A stretch of DNA of 64,000 nucleotides from the NCBI GenBank assembly GCA_030407085.1, contig CM059584.1, positions 138,932,001-138,996,000 of the forward strand, given 5' to 3'. Below, piece after piece: positions 1-13,092 of the stretch. A program made the translations under genes and the position numbers. Under the pieces are notes generated by a model that was given only the letters and a program-made list of their open reading frames with translations, did not search any database and had not been told where the DNA came from. This DNA is from Trichopria drosophilae (lineage: Eukaryota; Arthropoda; Insecta; Hymenoptera; Diapriidae). Every line of letters begins with the position of its first letter. Positions within the stretch are counted from its first letter, which is position 1.

Positions 1-3000
1 TTTCATCCTTTATCCCGCCTATTCCTGGTTTGTGTGGTTTTTTATCGTTTATCTGCATTACATGAAGGATACCCTAGATATTCAATTATTCAAAACGTGA
101 ACGGAAAGATCATGTTTGTGGTTGTTTGCAGAAACATTTACATGACACTGAGAAAAAAACATTTTTAGAATGTATAAAGTTGTTTGAGTAACATTTATCC
201 AAATGTCTGTTTTTTGACCAAAATTTATTAGAATCTGCCACATTTCCTTACAGTCTTTAAGGGGAGACTGCGACGACATTTTCAGCTATATGAAGGACTT
301 TATTTAAAACTTCAACAAAAAAATGTTTAAGTAATTTTTCGTGAGGAATTCAATGGTCATTACAGAAAATGTCTCAATACCATTTTTTACCACTTTTGAA
401 GTTTTCTTTTTTTTAAATGAAAGATTTTGAAATCCATCTGTGATTTTTAGAAAATGTTTTTTCTATTAAACAACAAATTTTCATCACAAAATTCAAAATT
501 TTACTATTTTTAAAAAGGGTTTTTTGGCATTCTTAACGAAAAATAATAACCTTAAAAATATTTTAGAAACATTTCAAGATAATTTGGGAATTAAAATTTC
601 ATTAGTGATGGCAATGTAATATTGAAGTAAGAAAATGTCATTAATATAGAAAGATTGCAATTATTTTCATCACAACTTTATATGTTTTACATCTCCTGTA
701 TTACATTACATAATCCACTGATAATAGTTTATTAATCATGCTTACTATCAGGAAGCTTCTTAAATACAAATATAATGGGAAAACAAGAAAAAAAAACAAT
801 ATAGAATACAAAAATAATTAAAAAAAAACAAGGAGTACAGAATCTTTCCTCAGTCTTTTCAATGGCGCTCTTGAAGGTTATATATTTTTGTTTATTTGTT
901 TTTTTTAATTACTTAATGTAATGTAATTAATCACTAGCTAATAAGGGAAGCGATAAAAAGTATCTAATAATCCTGATTTTGAACGGAGTCAATGGTATTT
1001 CGTGATATTTGAGTAAATGTAGCAAGTTTACAGCAGCCATATTCAATCCGATATTTTAAGTTTTTTCATTTTGATATCAGATTTAGGTTCTGCAACATAG
1101 AAAGCCTTATGATACCAAATTTCATTCAATTTAATTCAGAATTGCGGAAGTTATTGTAAAATGTACATATCTGATACAGTAGCTAATGGAATATTTGAAT
1201 TCGATATTTTAAAATCCTTTGCGGTTTTTTATTTAATAAAAATATAAATTTTGCCATCTTCATTTAATATTATTGCGCTCAATTCATTGTCCTTCATCAA
1301 TATTTATAAACTTTTGAGTTATTAAAAGGCATCTTACTACAAACTTTCGAACGCTAAAGATTAACAATTGACAATTAAACTTTATTGTGGATTTCATTTC
1401 TAACGCTAAGAATCAATTGTTTAAAACACTGCAGGAATATGAAACACTATATTAATGTATCAAGTGTTTAGTCGTAATAATAGCGACATAATTCATGTGA
1501 TTATATTTCATAGTCGCCGCATTTATGGATTATGTTTGTCATAACTATTCAGTCCTTGCAGAATAATTATATTTTGGCGAGTTGCTGTTTACTACATGAA
1601 TTCGTAAGCAAATAAAGCATTTGAGTTTCGCAACTAAAACCATCATACGCTTTAAAACATTTACTCATAATTAAGCTAACATTTGTTTGTATTGTTATCT
1701 TGAATTTTAGGCTACATAAGAAATTTAAAGGATTTTTGTGTAATTCTTTTATATTGGTATTACTATTTTCATTAATATGGCTAAAAAGAAAACATTTGTT
1801 TAATAAACATTTCATAGAGTTTGTTGTAATCTTATTCTTAGCAATATTTATTTGACAATTTGTCTGAAAATTCGTTTTAAAATGTGCAAAATTTTCTTTT
1901 GTCTGCTTTGGACCAGTCAACCAGCCTAAAAAGTTCAAAGATGTAAAGTTTTAAAACTTGATTAAGGAAGAGCTATCGAAAATGAAGGCCGCTGAATAAT
2001 GTGTAAACATATTCCTTCTAATTTCGCGTAGAAATTATTTTTCTTTCAGTCTAAAGATAATTTAAGGATGAACACAAACGTATTTCCAACCAATTGTCTT
2101 CTCTTTTAAGTCGAACGTTTTCTATATGAGATTATAACAAAAATATTATGTAATATGGTAATAAGTAATTAATATACTTAATTTATCTGATTATATTAAT
2201 TACCATTCATTATTTTTATGAAGGTCAGAATATTCAGTCTCAAGAATCTGAATTATTTTCCAACAGTTTGAAAATTTACTATGTCGTAAGTTTGAAATGC
2301 AGTAAGATTTCGTAATCATTTGTTTGCAGATATGTTTGTCTCTTTTCCCTCTTATTATCTTCCCTTTCTGTGGGGTAAACGAAGGGTGCACCGACATACG
2401 ACACGAGTGCTAATCAGAATTAAGGCTGACGACCTGTCTTGGATCTCTACATGCCACACGTCGATGTTTCGGCTCGAATGGAGCTTCGGACCTTGTCTAC
2501 ATACGCGATTCTACATGTACTGACTAATTAAGGCGTTTTAGGAACACTAGATCCGTCAAAGAGCAAAGACCCAGCTTAGTGCTTTGACTAACGATTATTA
2601 GGAGTTACATTACAAACAGGAGCTGACAATACCAACATTTCCAAAATTATTAACCAAAATTTTTGTTTAAAATTAAGGAAATGGCTTTATATTATTATAA
2701 AAAAAATCGAATTTAGTAGTTTTGAAAATTAGTATTATTATAAATAAAAATATTTTGTCATGAATTGAACTGTTATGTATTTATTACTTATCCGAACTAC
2801 AATCGATAAAACGTGTATTCAGGATTGTGAAAATTATATTTCATATCTGTCTCTTGCTTGTTCAAGCTCCTTCAAATGCATTCCATGAAAAGAAATCACT
2901 AAAAAGGATTCATTGAGTGTCAGATTGAAGCAAACAATTTGAATCTATAAGTCTCAGAAATTTAATTTTTAGTTGTATTATTTATTGTATAGGGAGTGTC

Positions 3001-5809
3001 AAATCTTAAATAGGAATATTTTTATGAGTATTATTATTTGCGAGATCACATTACGAGCTCTTTCTCATACGTCTTAAAGAACTCTTAAAGATCAAAATCA
3101 GTCAAAAAGCTGATTAAGACGTAATGAAATTCAAATTCAATATCTTAACATGACGAGAAATGTAAGGTGAATAAACTATACATGGAGCAAAATTTTATTG
3201 GCAATTTTACCATTTTAAACGGTAATTTTGGGATGGACTTGCAGAATGAGAAAAATTATAAACGGGTTTCTCAAATATACAACCCATCCACAAATAGAAT
3301 CGGGGTGAATATAAAACTTTAGGAGAAAATAACCAATAACAATGTAAGAAATTGTAAAGTATACTGTACAATTTCTATTTTTACTATGCCAAGACGTTAT
3401 TTTTGTTTAATCAATTTCGTTACATCAATTTCATTATTAACGAATGTTTACTGAGATTTAACTATAAAACTATGATAGATTTGAGGTTATGTATTCTATT
3501 GTATTTAAACGAGCGGGATAATAATTATAAAAACAATACCATTGTCCTGTTTACTATAGACATATTTAATTAACTATTATAATCTCGCGTTTTTTACAAA
3601 ATGGTTGGATTAACTGTATTTTGTTCTGTATAACTAAACGTAGACTTTTGCAAAATAAATATGATGTTTAACTTTACAGATAAATGTTATTATGACTATT
3701 TTAACAGATGTAATCGGTTAGTTTTACCAGTTTTTTCTTTTACTTCATTAATGGATTCCATTAAACGCATATTAAATAATAATTCATTTATGCAGAAATA
3801 TAAATAATAAAAATAAATAATAATGTAACTAAGTATCTGTGTTTTCATTTTGTTTACATGTTTCGTATTTTCGTTTTCTGGCAGTGACAATTATTTAGAC
3901 TTGTATACTAGCCAGAATTCATTCCAACGGTAGTTCAGCGACTTCCATTGTAAACGTACATTATATTTTTTGCGGTTTTTTGTTTTTCCCTTTTGTTTGT
4001 TATTCTCTCTTATTTTAAGAATGCAATGAAATAAAGTGTAAGTTGAATCTGTAAGAGTGACTTATTTGTTTAGTATTGAAACTAAAAACATTTTTGCGAT
4101 TTTTACGGAATTAAAAGGGTTACTTTTTTATAAAAAATGTTATAATTATTACTACTTATATTACGTGAGTTGAATACTATTAACTTGCTGAAAACAGTGA
4201 TTTATTTCTGAAGATTGTAAGGCAGTTGATTTTGCCTTCACTTCATATTGATTTTGGCGAGGGCTGCACACTGGAGCAAAACGTTAAAATTTAGGATTTT
4301 CATTTTCTACATAACCCGTTTTTAAATTAACCATTTCATCAACTAAAATGTATAAATTTGACCTCAGAACAAAGTGGAAACATTGGTTTTGCCGTTCACT
4401 TGAGTACATGAACTGTGTTTCGTTGTAATATTATAACAATCTGGGAAAGGTTTTAAATATATTTGCCTTAAATATTTATATAATATATCAATTCTACGAA
4501 TATATGGTGTCTGAAAAACGATATTTTAAGTGAAAAGAACTGTTTGATTTCCAAATAACGTAAAAAGATAGTCTTAAGTAAAGAGTCATTAATGAATAAA
4601 AAAAGTCATTTTTATAGTTTGGTATTTTAGTTTAATTAATGTACAGGGTGTTCGAAAACTAAATTAAATCATCGCATTTCAACGATTGCGAGAATGATAG
4701 GGAGGATGTGTTGGATGCGATACACATGCGCCACCAGGCGGCATGTGTTCTGTACATCACTTTTTCTAGTCTTTCCATCTTTCCATCAGATCGTCTGGCC
4801 AAAGTTCCGTTCTACGTCATACAGGGAAATTCGACACGGGTTCTAACCACAAATTTCTGCTCACAGTGAAAAATTTCACAGTATTCAATACAATGAAAAT
4901 GTTTACTTTAACACAAGTGAAAGTCAGTGTATGGCAGTGAAATCTCGAAAAACAACATTTTACTTTAAATGACATTTTGAGTTTTAGAATTTTAGAGTGT
5001 ACAGAATAAAAATCGGAAGGGAAAGAAAAAAATCCAGGGTCAAAATATTATTCGAGAATTTCTGGAGATATTTTTACAGTTCGGTGCAATTTTTTTAGTT
5101 TTGTTGTTTACAGCGCCATCTACCAACAAAAATGACAACTAAAAGCTATGCAATTTTTTCTGAAGAAATATTTCAATACCAGAATTTCCAGTTTCACCAC
5201 AACTGAATATAATTCTTTGCGTCTACTAATAAAATTCAACTAACTTAAGTGGTAGGCGGAAAAACTATGTAAAATAACAACAATTTTACCCACAGTTGTG
5301 AGGTTGAAGATAAGAAAATTTAAAATTTATTTGCCTGATTGAACAGGAAACATAAACTTAAGTTTTTCATGCTAAAAGTTGATAAAATTTACTAACATTT
5401 CTTAAACATGGTGGAAATATTGTACAATGTTTCTGAACGAACAATAAGAACTGCAAGATTCTCACATTCTGTCATTCTCAAAGTCTGAGAGTTCGGAAAT
5501 TATCACTGAATGAAGGTGGAGAACCTTCATCCATAAGAAATCCGTTCCTCAAATTTAAATTATGGCCAACATCAACTATGGATCTGAACGCCATCTAGCG
5601 CCTTAATTCCATTTTATCTAACGTACACTTATTTGTATTTCTTCGTCGGTTTTTCAATTCTAATAAACAATGAAATATAGACTTCAATAATTTATAAATT
5701 TTAATTGTTTGTCCATATTATCAAATTAACATGGTAAGATAAAGTAATCTTTTATTTATTTTCATAAAATTAAAAAGAATACGTAGATTTAATAGTTGAT
5801 TCTACTTGT
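1..5809. other. AT-rich DNA downstream of the 8-kb exon, no gene seen
   Basis: Long A/T tracts and short open frames without protein-like composition. A TACAGGGTGTTCGAAAAC at 4643 resembles a single mariner-type end without a partner. CACTGAGAAAAAA at 145 resembles the end of the 22-kb MITE, also without a partner. By position this should be the next dystrophin intron, but no further exon was found. Confidence 0.5.
5113..5122 (-). promoter_or_regulatory. TAGATGGCGC insulator-like motif
   Basis: Matches the AGATGGCGC core known for insect CTCF. Similar motifs are at 5589-5597 (TAGATGGCG) and 21914-21922 (AGATGGCGC). Sequence match only. Confidence 0.25.
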
Positions 5810-5813
5810 TTAA

Positions 5814-7126
5814 CCCGTTTCGTCCTGAAATGCCGTAAATTTTGACTTCTTTTCATCATGTGCGTTCTTAGAGAAAAAAAATCACTCAACCGTTTTGATA
5901 TAAAATACCTATTGTATTCTTTCTCGAACTTTGTAAATACGGTTTCAGATAGACCATATCTGTCGCCATTTTTTTACTATGGCGGTTTAAACATAAAAAA
6001 AGTGTAAATTTTGAAAAAATTTCTTCAAATAATCGTATTTTTGACCCGGAAACCGTGTTCGGAACAAGCTAAGTCTCTGTATCTGGTGGAGTAATTAGTT
6101 ACACTAAAAGATAGGATGGTTATTAATTCTCCATTCAAAATGGCGGCTTCAAAATGGCGGTTCTTAGTCAAAATTTTGTTGAAAAATTTCTGGACCATCT
6201 AACTCAAAAGCTACGAGCTTTTTAAAAAAAATGTAGAGGATGAAAAGTTCTTAGAATTCATTGAGAAACATAGTGGAATTTTTTCAGATTTTTTAAATGA
6301 AGTTTTGAGAAATTTTTTTTCAAAATTTTTTTCAAAATTGTAATTTATTTACGAAAAATTCTGAACAAAATTTCGTGCATTCTCTGATAAATTTCAAGAG
6401 TTTTTTATTCTTTGCAATTCTTTCCAAAAGTTGATAGTTTTCGAGGAAATGAATTTCAAATATTATAGTTTAAGATTTTTCTATCTCGAAAACTATCAAT
6501 TTTTGGAAAAAAATGCATAGAATAAAAAAACTCTTAGAATTCCTCAGAGAATGCACTAAATTTTGTTCAAAATTTTTCGAAAAAAAAATTACAATTTTGA
6601 AAAGAATTTTGAAAAAAATTGTTCAAAAATTCATTTAAAAAATCTGAACATCATTCAGAAAAATCCACTATATTTCTCGGTGAATTCTAAGAATTTTTTA
6701 TTCCTAGCATTTTTTAAAACAAGCTCATAATTGTTCAGTTAGAGCGTCCAGAAATTTTCCAACAAAAAGTTCACTGAGAACCGCCATTTTGATGCCGCCA
6801 TTTTGAATGGTGAATTAATAACCATCCTATATTTTAGTATAACTATTTACTCCACCAGATACAGAGATTCAGCTTGATTCAAACACGGTTTCCTGTTCAA
6901 AAATACGATTATTTGAACAAATTTGTTAAAAATTCACGATTTTTTTACGTTTAAACCGCCATAGTAAAAAAATGGCGGCAGATATGGTCAATCTGAAACC
7001 GGATTTAGAAAATTCGAGAAAAAATACAATAGGTGTGGTTATATCAAAACGATTGAGTGACTTTCGCCATGAGAAAGCACCTGATGAAAAGAAGTCAAAA
7101 TTTAGGGCATTTCAGGACGAAACGGG
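5814..7126. mobile_element. piggyBac-type foldback MITE (1.3 kb)
   Basis: Both sides carry TTAA (5810-5813 and 7127-7130), followed by CCCGTTTCGTCCTGAAATG and its inverse. The two halves of the element are near mirror images for roughly 600 bp, making a giant hairpin. TTAA targets and CCC termini are the piggyBac signature. No transposase frame is present, so it depends on a transposase elsewhere. Confidence 0.85.
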
Positions 7127-7929
7127 TTAATAGTACACTGCGCAACTTTAGTGCCAAATAGTATTTTATGATCAAAATGTGAGAAGCTTATTTTGCTCCC
7201 TAGGGAGAGAACAGTGATAGTTACGGCGATATCAGGAGGAAAATAGCATTTTGCGCTCAGAGCATGCGAAAAATATGTAATGAGCTCCAGTGTTAGTTTT
7301 CGGAACATTTTTCTTAGTAGAAATTAGTAAATACTGAAAAATAATGAGCTTAAACATTAAAAAAACATGTAAATCTGATCATCATATTGACTTACTCTGA
7401 TATTGCTGTATTACCATTTTATCTTCCCTACACAGGTATCGATTTTGTGAAGTCATAAAATATAGGATTTTATGTATTCGCTTCATTGTTGAACTATAAT
7501 TCTATCTCGTTAAATGAAGGACATGTGTCGTTTGACATCCAACATCATCGGATACAATCATCCCAAATCGCCGGTTGAGATTGCTATCAGACACCAATAT
7601 GAGATGTTCATCAGTTTTTATCATTCCTCCATATCATATGTATATGACATCTTCATTTGATATTAGTTATCATCATCAAACATCATGTTCGGATGTCATG
7701 AGCCGATATTCCGGAAAAACAAAATTTACTATGATCACACGATATCAACGATTCGCTATCATTTGATATCTCCATCATCATCAATACTCCATTACATAAC
7801 CTCAAACATTGTCAACTTATATTTAATAGGTGTAAACGAGAACTGCATAGAGACCAGAAACATTAATTATGAAACTAAGATAAGAAAATTAACATTTTTC
7901 AAAAATAACTTAACTCAAAAAATACTAAC

Positions 7930-8074
7930 CTGCTGTTTTTGCAGAGTCGCGATATCGCCGCAAACTGGCCCGAGCCCCGTGAGCTCCGTGTCCTTCCGTA
8001 TCACCCATTCGATAAGCTCGCGCAGAGACAGCAGTAGAGCATTCCAATGCTCCGTGTTGCTCTCCAGCCGGTTC
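7930..8074 (-). CDS. Dys: Dystrophin internal exon, spectrin repeat start (downstream exon)
   Basis: This is a 145-bp internal exon. On the minus strand it is preceded by a pyrimidine-rich tract ending TTTTGCAG and followed by the donor CAG|GTTAGT. It opens in phase 2 and closes in phase 0. The peptide begins NRLESNTEHWNALLLSLREL and ends CGDIATLQKQQ. This is the helix A/B pattern of a distal dystrophin rod repeat; vertebrate dystrophin has the corresponding LSLQELLVWL...GGDFPAVQKQ just before its last repeats (about R23). Dystrophin links cortical actin to the membrane dystroglycan complex. The 2-nt phase left open by the exon at 37761-37933 is completed by the first base here, giving an Arg codon. 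I see both splice sites and the frame; the family call is from remembered alignment, and utrophin-like naming is the only serious alternative. The actin-binding and C-terminal WW/EF/ZZ parts of the gene lie outside the window. Confidence 0.88.
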
Positions 8075-8550
8075 CTGCAAAACCCACGAGAAAGCAAATA
8101 AATCAGATTGTGTTCACTCTCTGGCACCGTTGTTCTCGACCCTGCTCGTAATCGAAATTCAAAGCACGACTTTTTGATAAACGATATATCCGCCTACGTT
8201 TTCATTTACGTGCACGCCAAACTTTTTGTCTCTTTGCGTGTGTCCAAGTCGACAACGATATCGCTGTTTATGGGCCATTGCTGAGAGAAATTAATTAAGA
8301 TATCAATAGAGAAGCCATAAATTTCGCCAAAACTATCACCAGTCTGATAAGGAGACGATAAAAATTTAATGAGTTACGGGGATCGTTAAAAATAGCGAAA
8401 ATCCTTGATTTACTTGGTGCGATTTAAGAGGGAATTTTATTCGCATTTAATAGGATTATACACAAAATGATGATGAAAGATCTTAAAGAATGGTCTCCGA
8501 AAAACCTTTGATATAAACAACATATAGAACTGTCATTTTAATTACCGCAC

Positions 8551-8580
8551 GCCAGGCCGCAAAATGTAATTTTGCGCTTT
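8551..8580. repeat. CGCAAAAT palindrome, copy
   Basis: GGCCGCAAAATGTAATTTTG followed by CGC, a near-perfect hairpin of the dispersed family. A second copy follows at 8681-8710. Confidence 0.6.
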
Positions 8581-8680
8581 TTGTTCGGGTGCAACATTAA
8601 AGAGAAGATAATTGATGTATCAATTATGTTCATGAATACTTGGTGACTTTGCATTTTGTGTCTGGGAAACGAAGTGCTCG

Positions 8681-8710
8681 GTCGGCGCAAAATAACATTT
8701 TCCGCCCTTG
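8681..8710. repeat. CGCAAAAT palindrome, copy
   Basis: GGCGCAAAATAACATTTTCC followed by GCCCTTGG. The CCCTTGG tail is shared with the copy at 35.9 kb. Confidence 0.6.
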
Positions 8711-9104
8711 GAATAAAATGCATTGAAAATTAATTTGTTTAAGGAATGTGTATTTAATTGTTGAGTGATATCAATACATCCGACGTTAATTCTCCTCGTA
8801 TATCGGAGTTTTTGTTTGTGGGAATGTTATTCTCTATAGTAGTAGAAGCCAAATAACATCTATTTTAATAGAGTTCGATTTCCGAACTTGGTCCAATATA
8901 TTCCGCTATTCCAAGAATTTCTTATATATCAAAATTATTTTCACTTATGAAAAAAATTGCGGAAAATTAAATTCTTACTTATTCTATAGTAGTATATTAT
9001 AGAACGAGGGCACAAGAGGCGATCTTTGACGAGAGCGAAGTTTGAATACAACATTTTTTAATGCAACGAGCGTGGGGCGCGATAATTTGGGCCCGAATCA
9101 CTGC

Positions 9105-9131
9105 AGGGCGCAAAATCGAGTTCTACGCCCG
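9105..9131. repeat. CGCAAAAT palindrome, copy
   Basis: CTGCAGGGCGCAAAAT then CTACGCCC. The CTGCAGGGC lead is shared with the copy at 35.9 kb. Confidence 0.6.
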
Positions 9132-9312
9132 GAGTGTTCAAAATATTATTTTTTATTAAATGTTTCGCAAATATAGGAAAATAATTTATATTTTACAAAT
9201 AAATAGATCATTTTAGAGCATTTTATAATGTTAGTACAATAACAAAAACTGTCAGACAGTACCATGTCTGATAAGCATATTTTTCTTGCATTTTATGAAA
9301 ATGCAACATTAT

Positions 9313-9376
9313 TTATAGTGAAAAATCTTACAGAAAATTTATAATGAAAATCTTACAGAAAATTTATAGTGAAATT
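9313..9376 (+). repeat. Three short tandem units
   Basis: About 24-bp units of the form GAAAATCTTACAGAAAATTT occur in tandem, the last one diverged. Confidence 0.75.
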
Positions 9377-9639
9377 CTTATAAAAAAACTGATAACCATT
9401 TCGTAGCTTGAATGTAAATTTCAAAATCAAAGTCACGCTCCAAATTACCATTTGACGTAGTAAAATATCCTAAACACTTGTCCACATTCATTTTTTTTAT
9501 CTGATTCCAGAATGGTTGTTACAGTTTCATAGTTAATAAGAAATAAATTCGTATAGTTGTAATAAAACATTGGAATTAATTGTATCAATTCAGATATTTC
9601 AGAAGATAATTGTTTTTCTATAATATTATCTCAGTGGAT

Positions 9640-9945
9640 TTTTATTCATAGTACGTCCCTGGGGCCCCTGCATACGATATACGCGAGGCCACATGTGCAT
9701 CGCGGTTGCATACCGGGGGATTCACGCACGCTATGTGAAACATGCATGAGGGACACGGAGGAATCCCATCTCGCGAATTTTCGAGCCATTTTATTTTTAA
9801 TCAAGCTATCAATTTCGAAAATCGGGGCAACTAGTCTCCGGCACATTTTTGTATGCCCAACTCGAAATCCTACCGATCCCTTCGCGGATATTAACCTTCT
9901 GAATTTTACAACGTCTATATTTTTGGCTTTATTCACTTCCAGTAA
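9640..9945. other. GC-rich island in intron
   Basis: About 300 bp of GC/CpG-richer DNA (for example CATACCGGGGGATTCACGCA) within AT-rich intron, open on both strands. No recognisable protein. It may be a regulatory element or an old insertion. Confidence 0.3.
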
Positions 9946-10257
9946 AGTGCAGGTAATTTATTTGTGTCGCGATTCAAGTTGCATACGTCTATTAAAAAAA
10001 TAAGTAACAAATTTTGAAGGTAAATTGTGTAGGACGTACACAAAGAAAATTTTTTTTACTTTAAAGAAAGTTTTTTTTTTAATATTCTGGACAGGGATTT
10101 GCGTTGATTTAATGAGATATAATGAACACATTATGTTCTATTTAAATAACTTACAACGAATTGAATAGAAAACAGTCCGACAAAACTGTAAAAATTAAAT
10201 AAAAATAATTGAAATTGAACACTTACATATCATTTAAAAAAAACGTTAGTACAAGCA

Positions 10258-10790
10258 TGTTTGAAATACTGATTTAATACTCTGTACTAAAACATTACTG
10301 ATTTGGTATGTTTGTTATTACTGTCCCTACATCAAAAACCAGTGCTAATAACGATACTAAATAGGTACTGAGACGGCCGTTTTGTGAGTACTGACTCAAT
10401 ATCGAATATCAGCAATGACGATTAATATTGAGTTAGTATTTTATTGGCGGTGAATTCCGGTGTACCACCGAAGTTTTTACTAATTGCAACAATCATTTAA
10501 TGCGACAATACAGCACTGAAAATCGCCACTGTATCAGTATTCACTTATTTCGGCAATAAGTAATACTGCAAACAGTACAGGTAATCAGTATTGCGACAGT
10601 ATCCATGTAGCAATTAACCACCGGCAGAGTACAGAATAAGTACTGACTGCCGGAGTTCAGTACTGACCGCCAGTACTGAGTCAGTAACGGCCCACCCCCG
10701 GCTGGTAACGCTGTCCAGTACTGACTGCCGGAGTAGAGCAGTACTGGACCTATACTGATTACCGGTATAATTCTTGAGAATAAAAAAAAA
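10258..10790. repeat. CAGTACTG-rich repeat field, left part
   Basis: Many palindromic AGTACT/CAGTACTG octamers occur with CCGGCAG/CTGCCGG words. The first about 330 bp (10258-10590) is a direct, diverged copy of 15985-16315; both contain ACTCTGTACTAAAACATTAC. No coding capacity was seen. Confidence 0.75.
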
Positions 10791-10954
10791 TAAATTCAAT
10801 ATTTTATTAATTTCATTTTGTCTTAATATTTTTTATGTATTTTTATTTATTAAATAATTGATTATTGTTGTTTCTCGCATTACGTATTTTACATTTTATA
10901 CTCTATTTTCTTATAATTCTAAATAATCGCAAATATAAATGAAAAAAAGCTTTT

Positions 10955-11024
10955 GCACCCGTCGGGATTCGAACCTACTACCCTTAGATCCTAAAGCACG
11001 CATGCTAACTATTACGTCACACGC
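10955..11024 (-). tRNA. tRNA-like pseudogene or SINE head
   Basis: On the minus strand there is a recognisable A box (TAGTTAGCATGCG) and a perfect B box (GGTTCGAATCC) at normal tRNA spacing. The T stem and acceptor pairing are poor, so this is not a working tRNA. A tRNA-derived SINE promoter or a decayed tRNA is likely. It sits just left of a solo LTR within the GTACTG repeat field. Confidence 0.5.
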
Positions 11025-11085
11025 TTTTCAGAACTGATACATAAAGATACATCCAAACTTTGCAAAATTCGATTAAATATATATA

Positions 11086-11312
11086 TGTGGGATTTTCTAT
11101 ATGTGAGTTTATTGAAACTATAAAACTTAATACATAGTAAGTATAAAAAGATTTCTTCCTCTACAATCGTCGTACTGCGTGACACTAGACACCACTTACG
11201 TTACAACCTGCGAACGCGAACTCGGGACACTTACGCACCAGCGACAGGCCCCGCCTCGGCACGGCGTAGAAATCAGGCGCATGCGCAATACAACTCATTT
11301 CGCGTTCCTACA
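11086..11312 (-). mobile_element. Solo LTR, minus orientation
   Basis: Read on the minus strand, this 227-bp segment begins TGTAGGAACGCG and ends AAAATCCCACA. It thus has TG...CA ends and a short inverted terminal match. An AATAAA signal lies about 20 bases before its end, as in an R/U5 region. It is bounded by TATA on both sides; the target is an (AT)n tract, so the exact duplication length is ambiguous. The GC-rich 5' half contrasts with the surrounding AT-rich DNA. No internal retrotransposon domain is adjacent. Confidence 0.65.
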
Positions 11313-11633
11313 TATATATATATATTTTTTGCTTTTGCTTATGTGAAAATTATTTTTAGATCTATGTCCTATATAAAACTTAAAAAGCTAACAAATTTTG
11401 TTCTAAACAAAAATAGTCGTTATTTCACATAAGAAACGCTGTGTAGTATTACTTTTAATTTTCTATGTGAGGAGGGTACTAGTAATAGGAGTAAAAATAA
11501 AAAAACGTCTTATAAACCCCGGTTATGCTTACGGATCAACTTTTATTTGTTGAATAGAAATTATTACACAAAAGAATATCTAATTTGTCTCTAATCTGTC
11601 TAATTATTTTTTAATATTTAACATTTCCCTATA

Positions 11634-12290
11634 CAGGGTGATCCAAAAGTCCCGGAACAGCAAAATATCTCAGCGGGAGTGCATTTTCGAGGAAAATGTT
11701 TCAGACAAAAGTTTCAGGATTTTTCCCTGGCTATTTAATGGCAATATTGAATTTGACCTTGAACATGACCTTGAAGGTTATTTCAAGGTCAAGTTAATTT
11801 TTTTAAATGGGAACCCCTATTTTTTTTCATGGATTCTGAAAGAGCGGGAAATTCTACGTCCGAGTATGATATGATCGTTTTTTTCGGCAAGGTCATTTCA
11901 AGGTGAAACTTAAAACTCCCGTGACGGCGAAATATCTCAGAGGGTGTGCATTTCTTTGGAAATTGTTTCAGACAAAAGTTTAAGGATTTTTCCTGGGATA
12001 TTTAATGGTAGCACAGAATTTGACCTTGAACATGACCTTGAAGGTTATTTCAAGGTCAAGTTTGTTTTTTTTTAATGGAAACTGCTATTTTTTTTCACGG
12101 ATTCGGAGAGAGCACAAAATTTTACGTCCAAATATGCTATGGCCGTTTTTTTCGGCAATGTCATTTCAAGGCCAAACTTAAAACTCCCGGAACAGCGAAT
12201 TAACTCAGCAAGAGGCACCATTGAATTTAACCTTGAAAATTACCTTGAGGCTTATTCTAAGCTCAAGACTATTTTTTTTTAATTGGAACC
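11634..12290. repeat. Left compound TIR of the mariner, three degenerate subunits
   Basis: The subunits share the block order CCCGGAACAGC..., TTTCAGACAAAAGTTT, TTTTTCC..GG.TATTTAATGG, then TTTGACCTTGAACATGACC. The second and third copies are progressively degraded. TCAAGGTCA, or its reverse complement TGACCTTGA, occurs exactly at 11754, 11766, 11783, 12021, 12033 and 12050. Confidence 0.85.
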
Positions 12291-12393
12291 CCGTTTTATT
12301 TTCGTAATGTTTCCAGAGTTTTCAGAGTGCAATGCATTATCATTGTTCCCGGATAAAAATATACATTTTTTTTTACATCCGATACGTTTATAA

Positions 12394-13092
12394 GGTAGTC
12401 TTTATTTCACGGACAAATGATCACACGAGAAAATATCACGGACATTTGATCACACGTCAAATTATCACAATAATAAAATGTCTCGCATAAAAATACCACA
12501 AAGACAATATATCACATTGATAAAATGTCACGTCGACAAAATACACACATTTAAAAATTTCCCTATGCAGCGATATTTATTTATGTATTATTGGGAGTAA
12601 GCGGAGTTCTGACTGGTTAGGTTAGGTTAGTTTTATGGCACGCATGTGCTTTTAGGCATTATTAGAGGTAGGCGGAGCTCTGACTAGTTAGGTTTGGTTC
12701 ATTTCGTGACGTTGAAATTTCTTCGCTTCCCCCATTTCACTATACTGTATGTTTGATCTAAAATAATTCTCGCGACTAAAACCAGGGTCAAATAATAATA
12801 AGACTGGTGCCAAAACGGCGGAGCCAAAACATCCGGCGCCAAAACAGCGGGGCCAAAGCGTTCTGACGCCAAAACGGCGGCGACAAAACACTGATATGAA
12901 TTTCCGTGTGTAATGTTTTTCCATGTATAATTAAAGTAATTTCTGTGCATAATCAAATTTTTTATTGGGTTGGTTTTTTCGTAGTGATATTTTTGATTAT
13001 GATTATTTGTCTATGTGATATTTTGTCGTGTGGTCAATTGTGTTCTATTTTGTCGTGTGAGTAGTTGTCGCATGAAATAAAGACGTGGAGCC
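12394..13092. mobile_element. Nested non-autonomous DNA element with 8-bp target duplication
   Basis: GTTTATAA occurs immediately on both sides (12386-12393 and 13093-13100). The ends are GG...CC with a shared inverted block GTCTTTATTTCA. Subterminal regions on both sides consist of diverged short units of the type ATCACACGACAAAAT. The centre has a duplicated segment (GCGGAGYTCTGACT, about 12600 and 12670) and a GCCAAAACGGCGG-type run (about 12805-12890). No transposase frame is present. An 8-bp duplication suggests a hAT-, P- or Merlin-like mobiliser; GG termini slightly favour Merlin-like, but this is a guess. Confidence 0.6.

Noticed and set aside
4643..4665. TACAGGGTGTTCGAAAAC as a mariner end
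   Set aside because: No inverted partner within several kb, so no element could be bounded.
7915..8127. Full 70-codon frame taken as a gene
   Set aside because: Only 7930-8074 is flanked by proper AG/GT sites; the extra codons read into intron.
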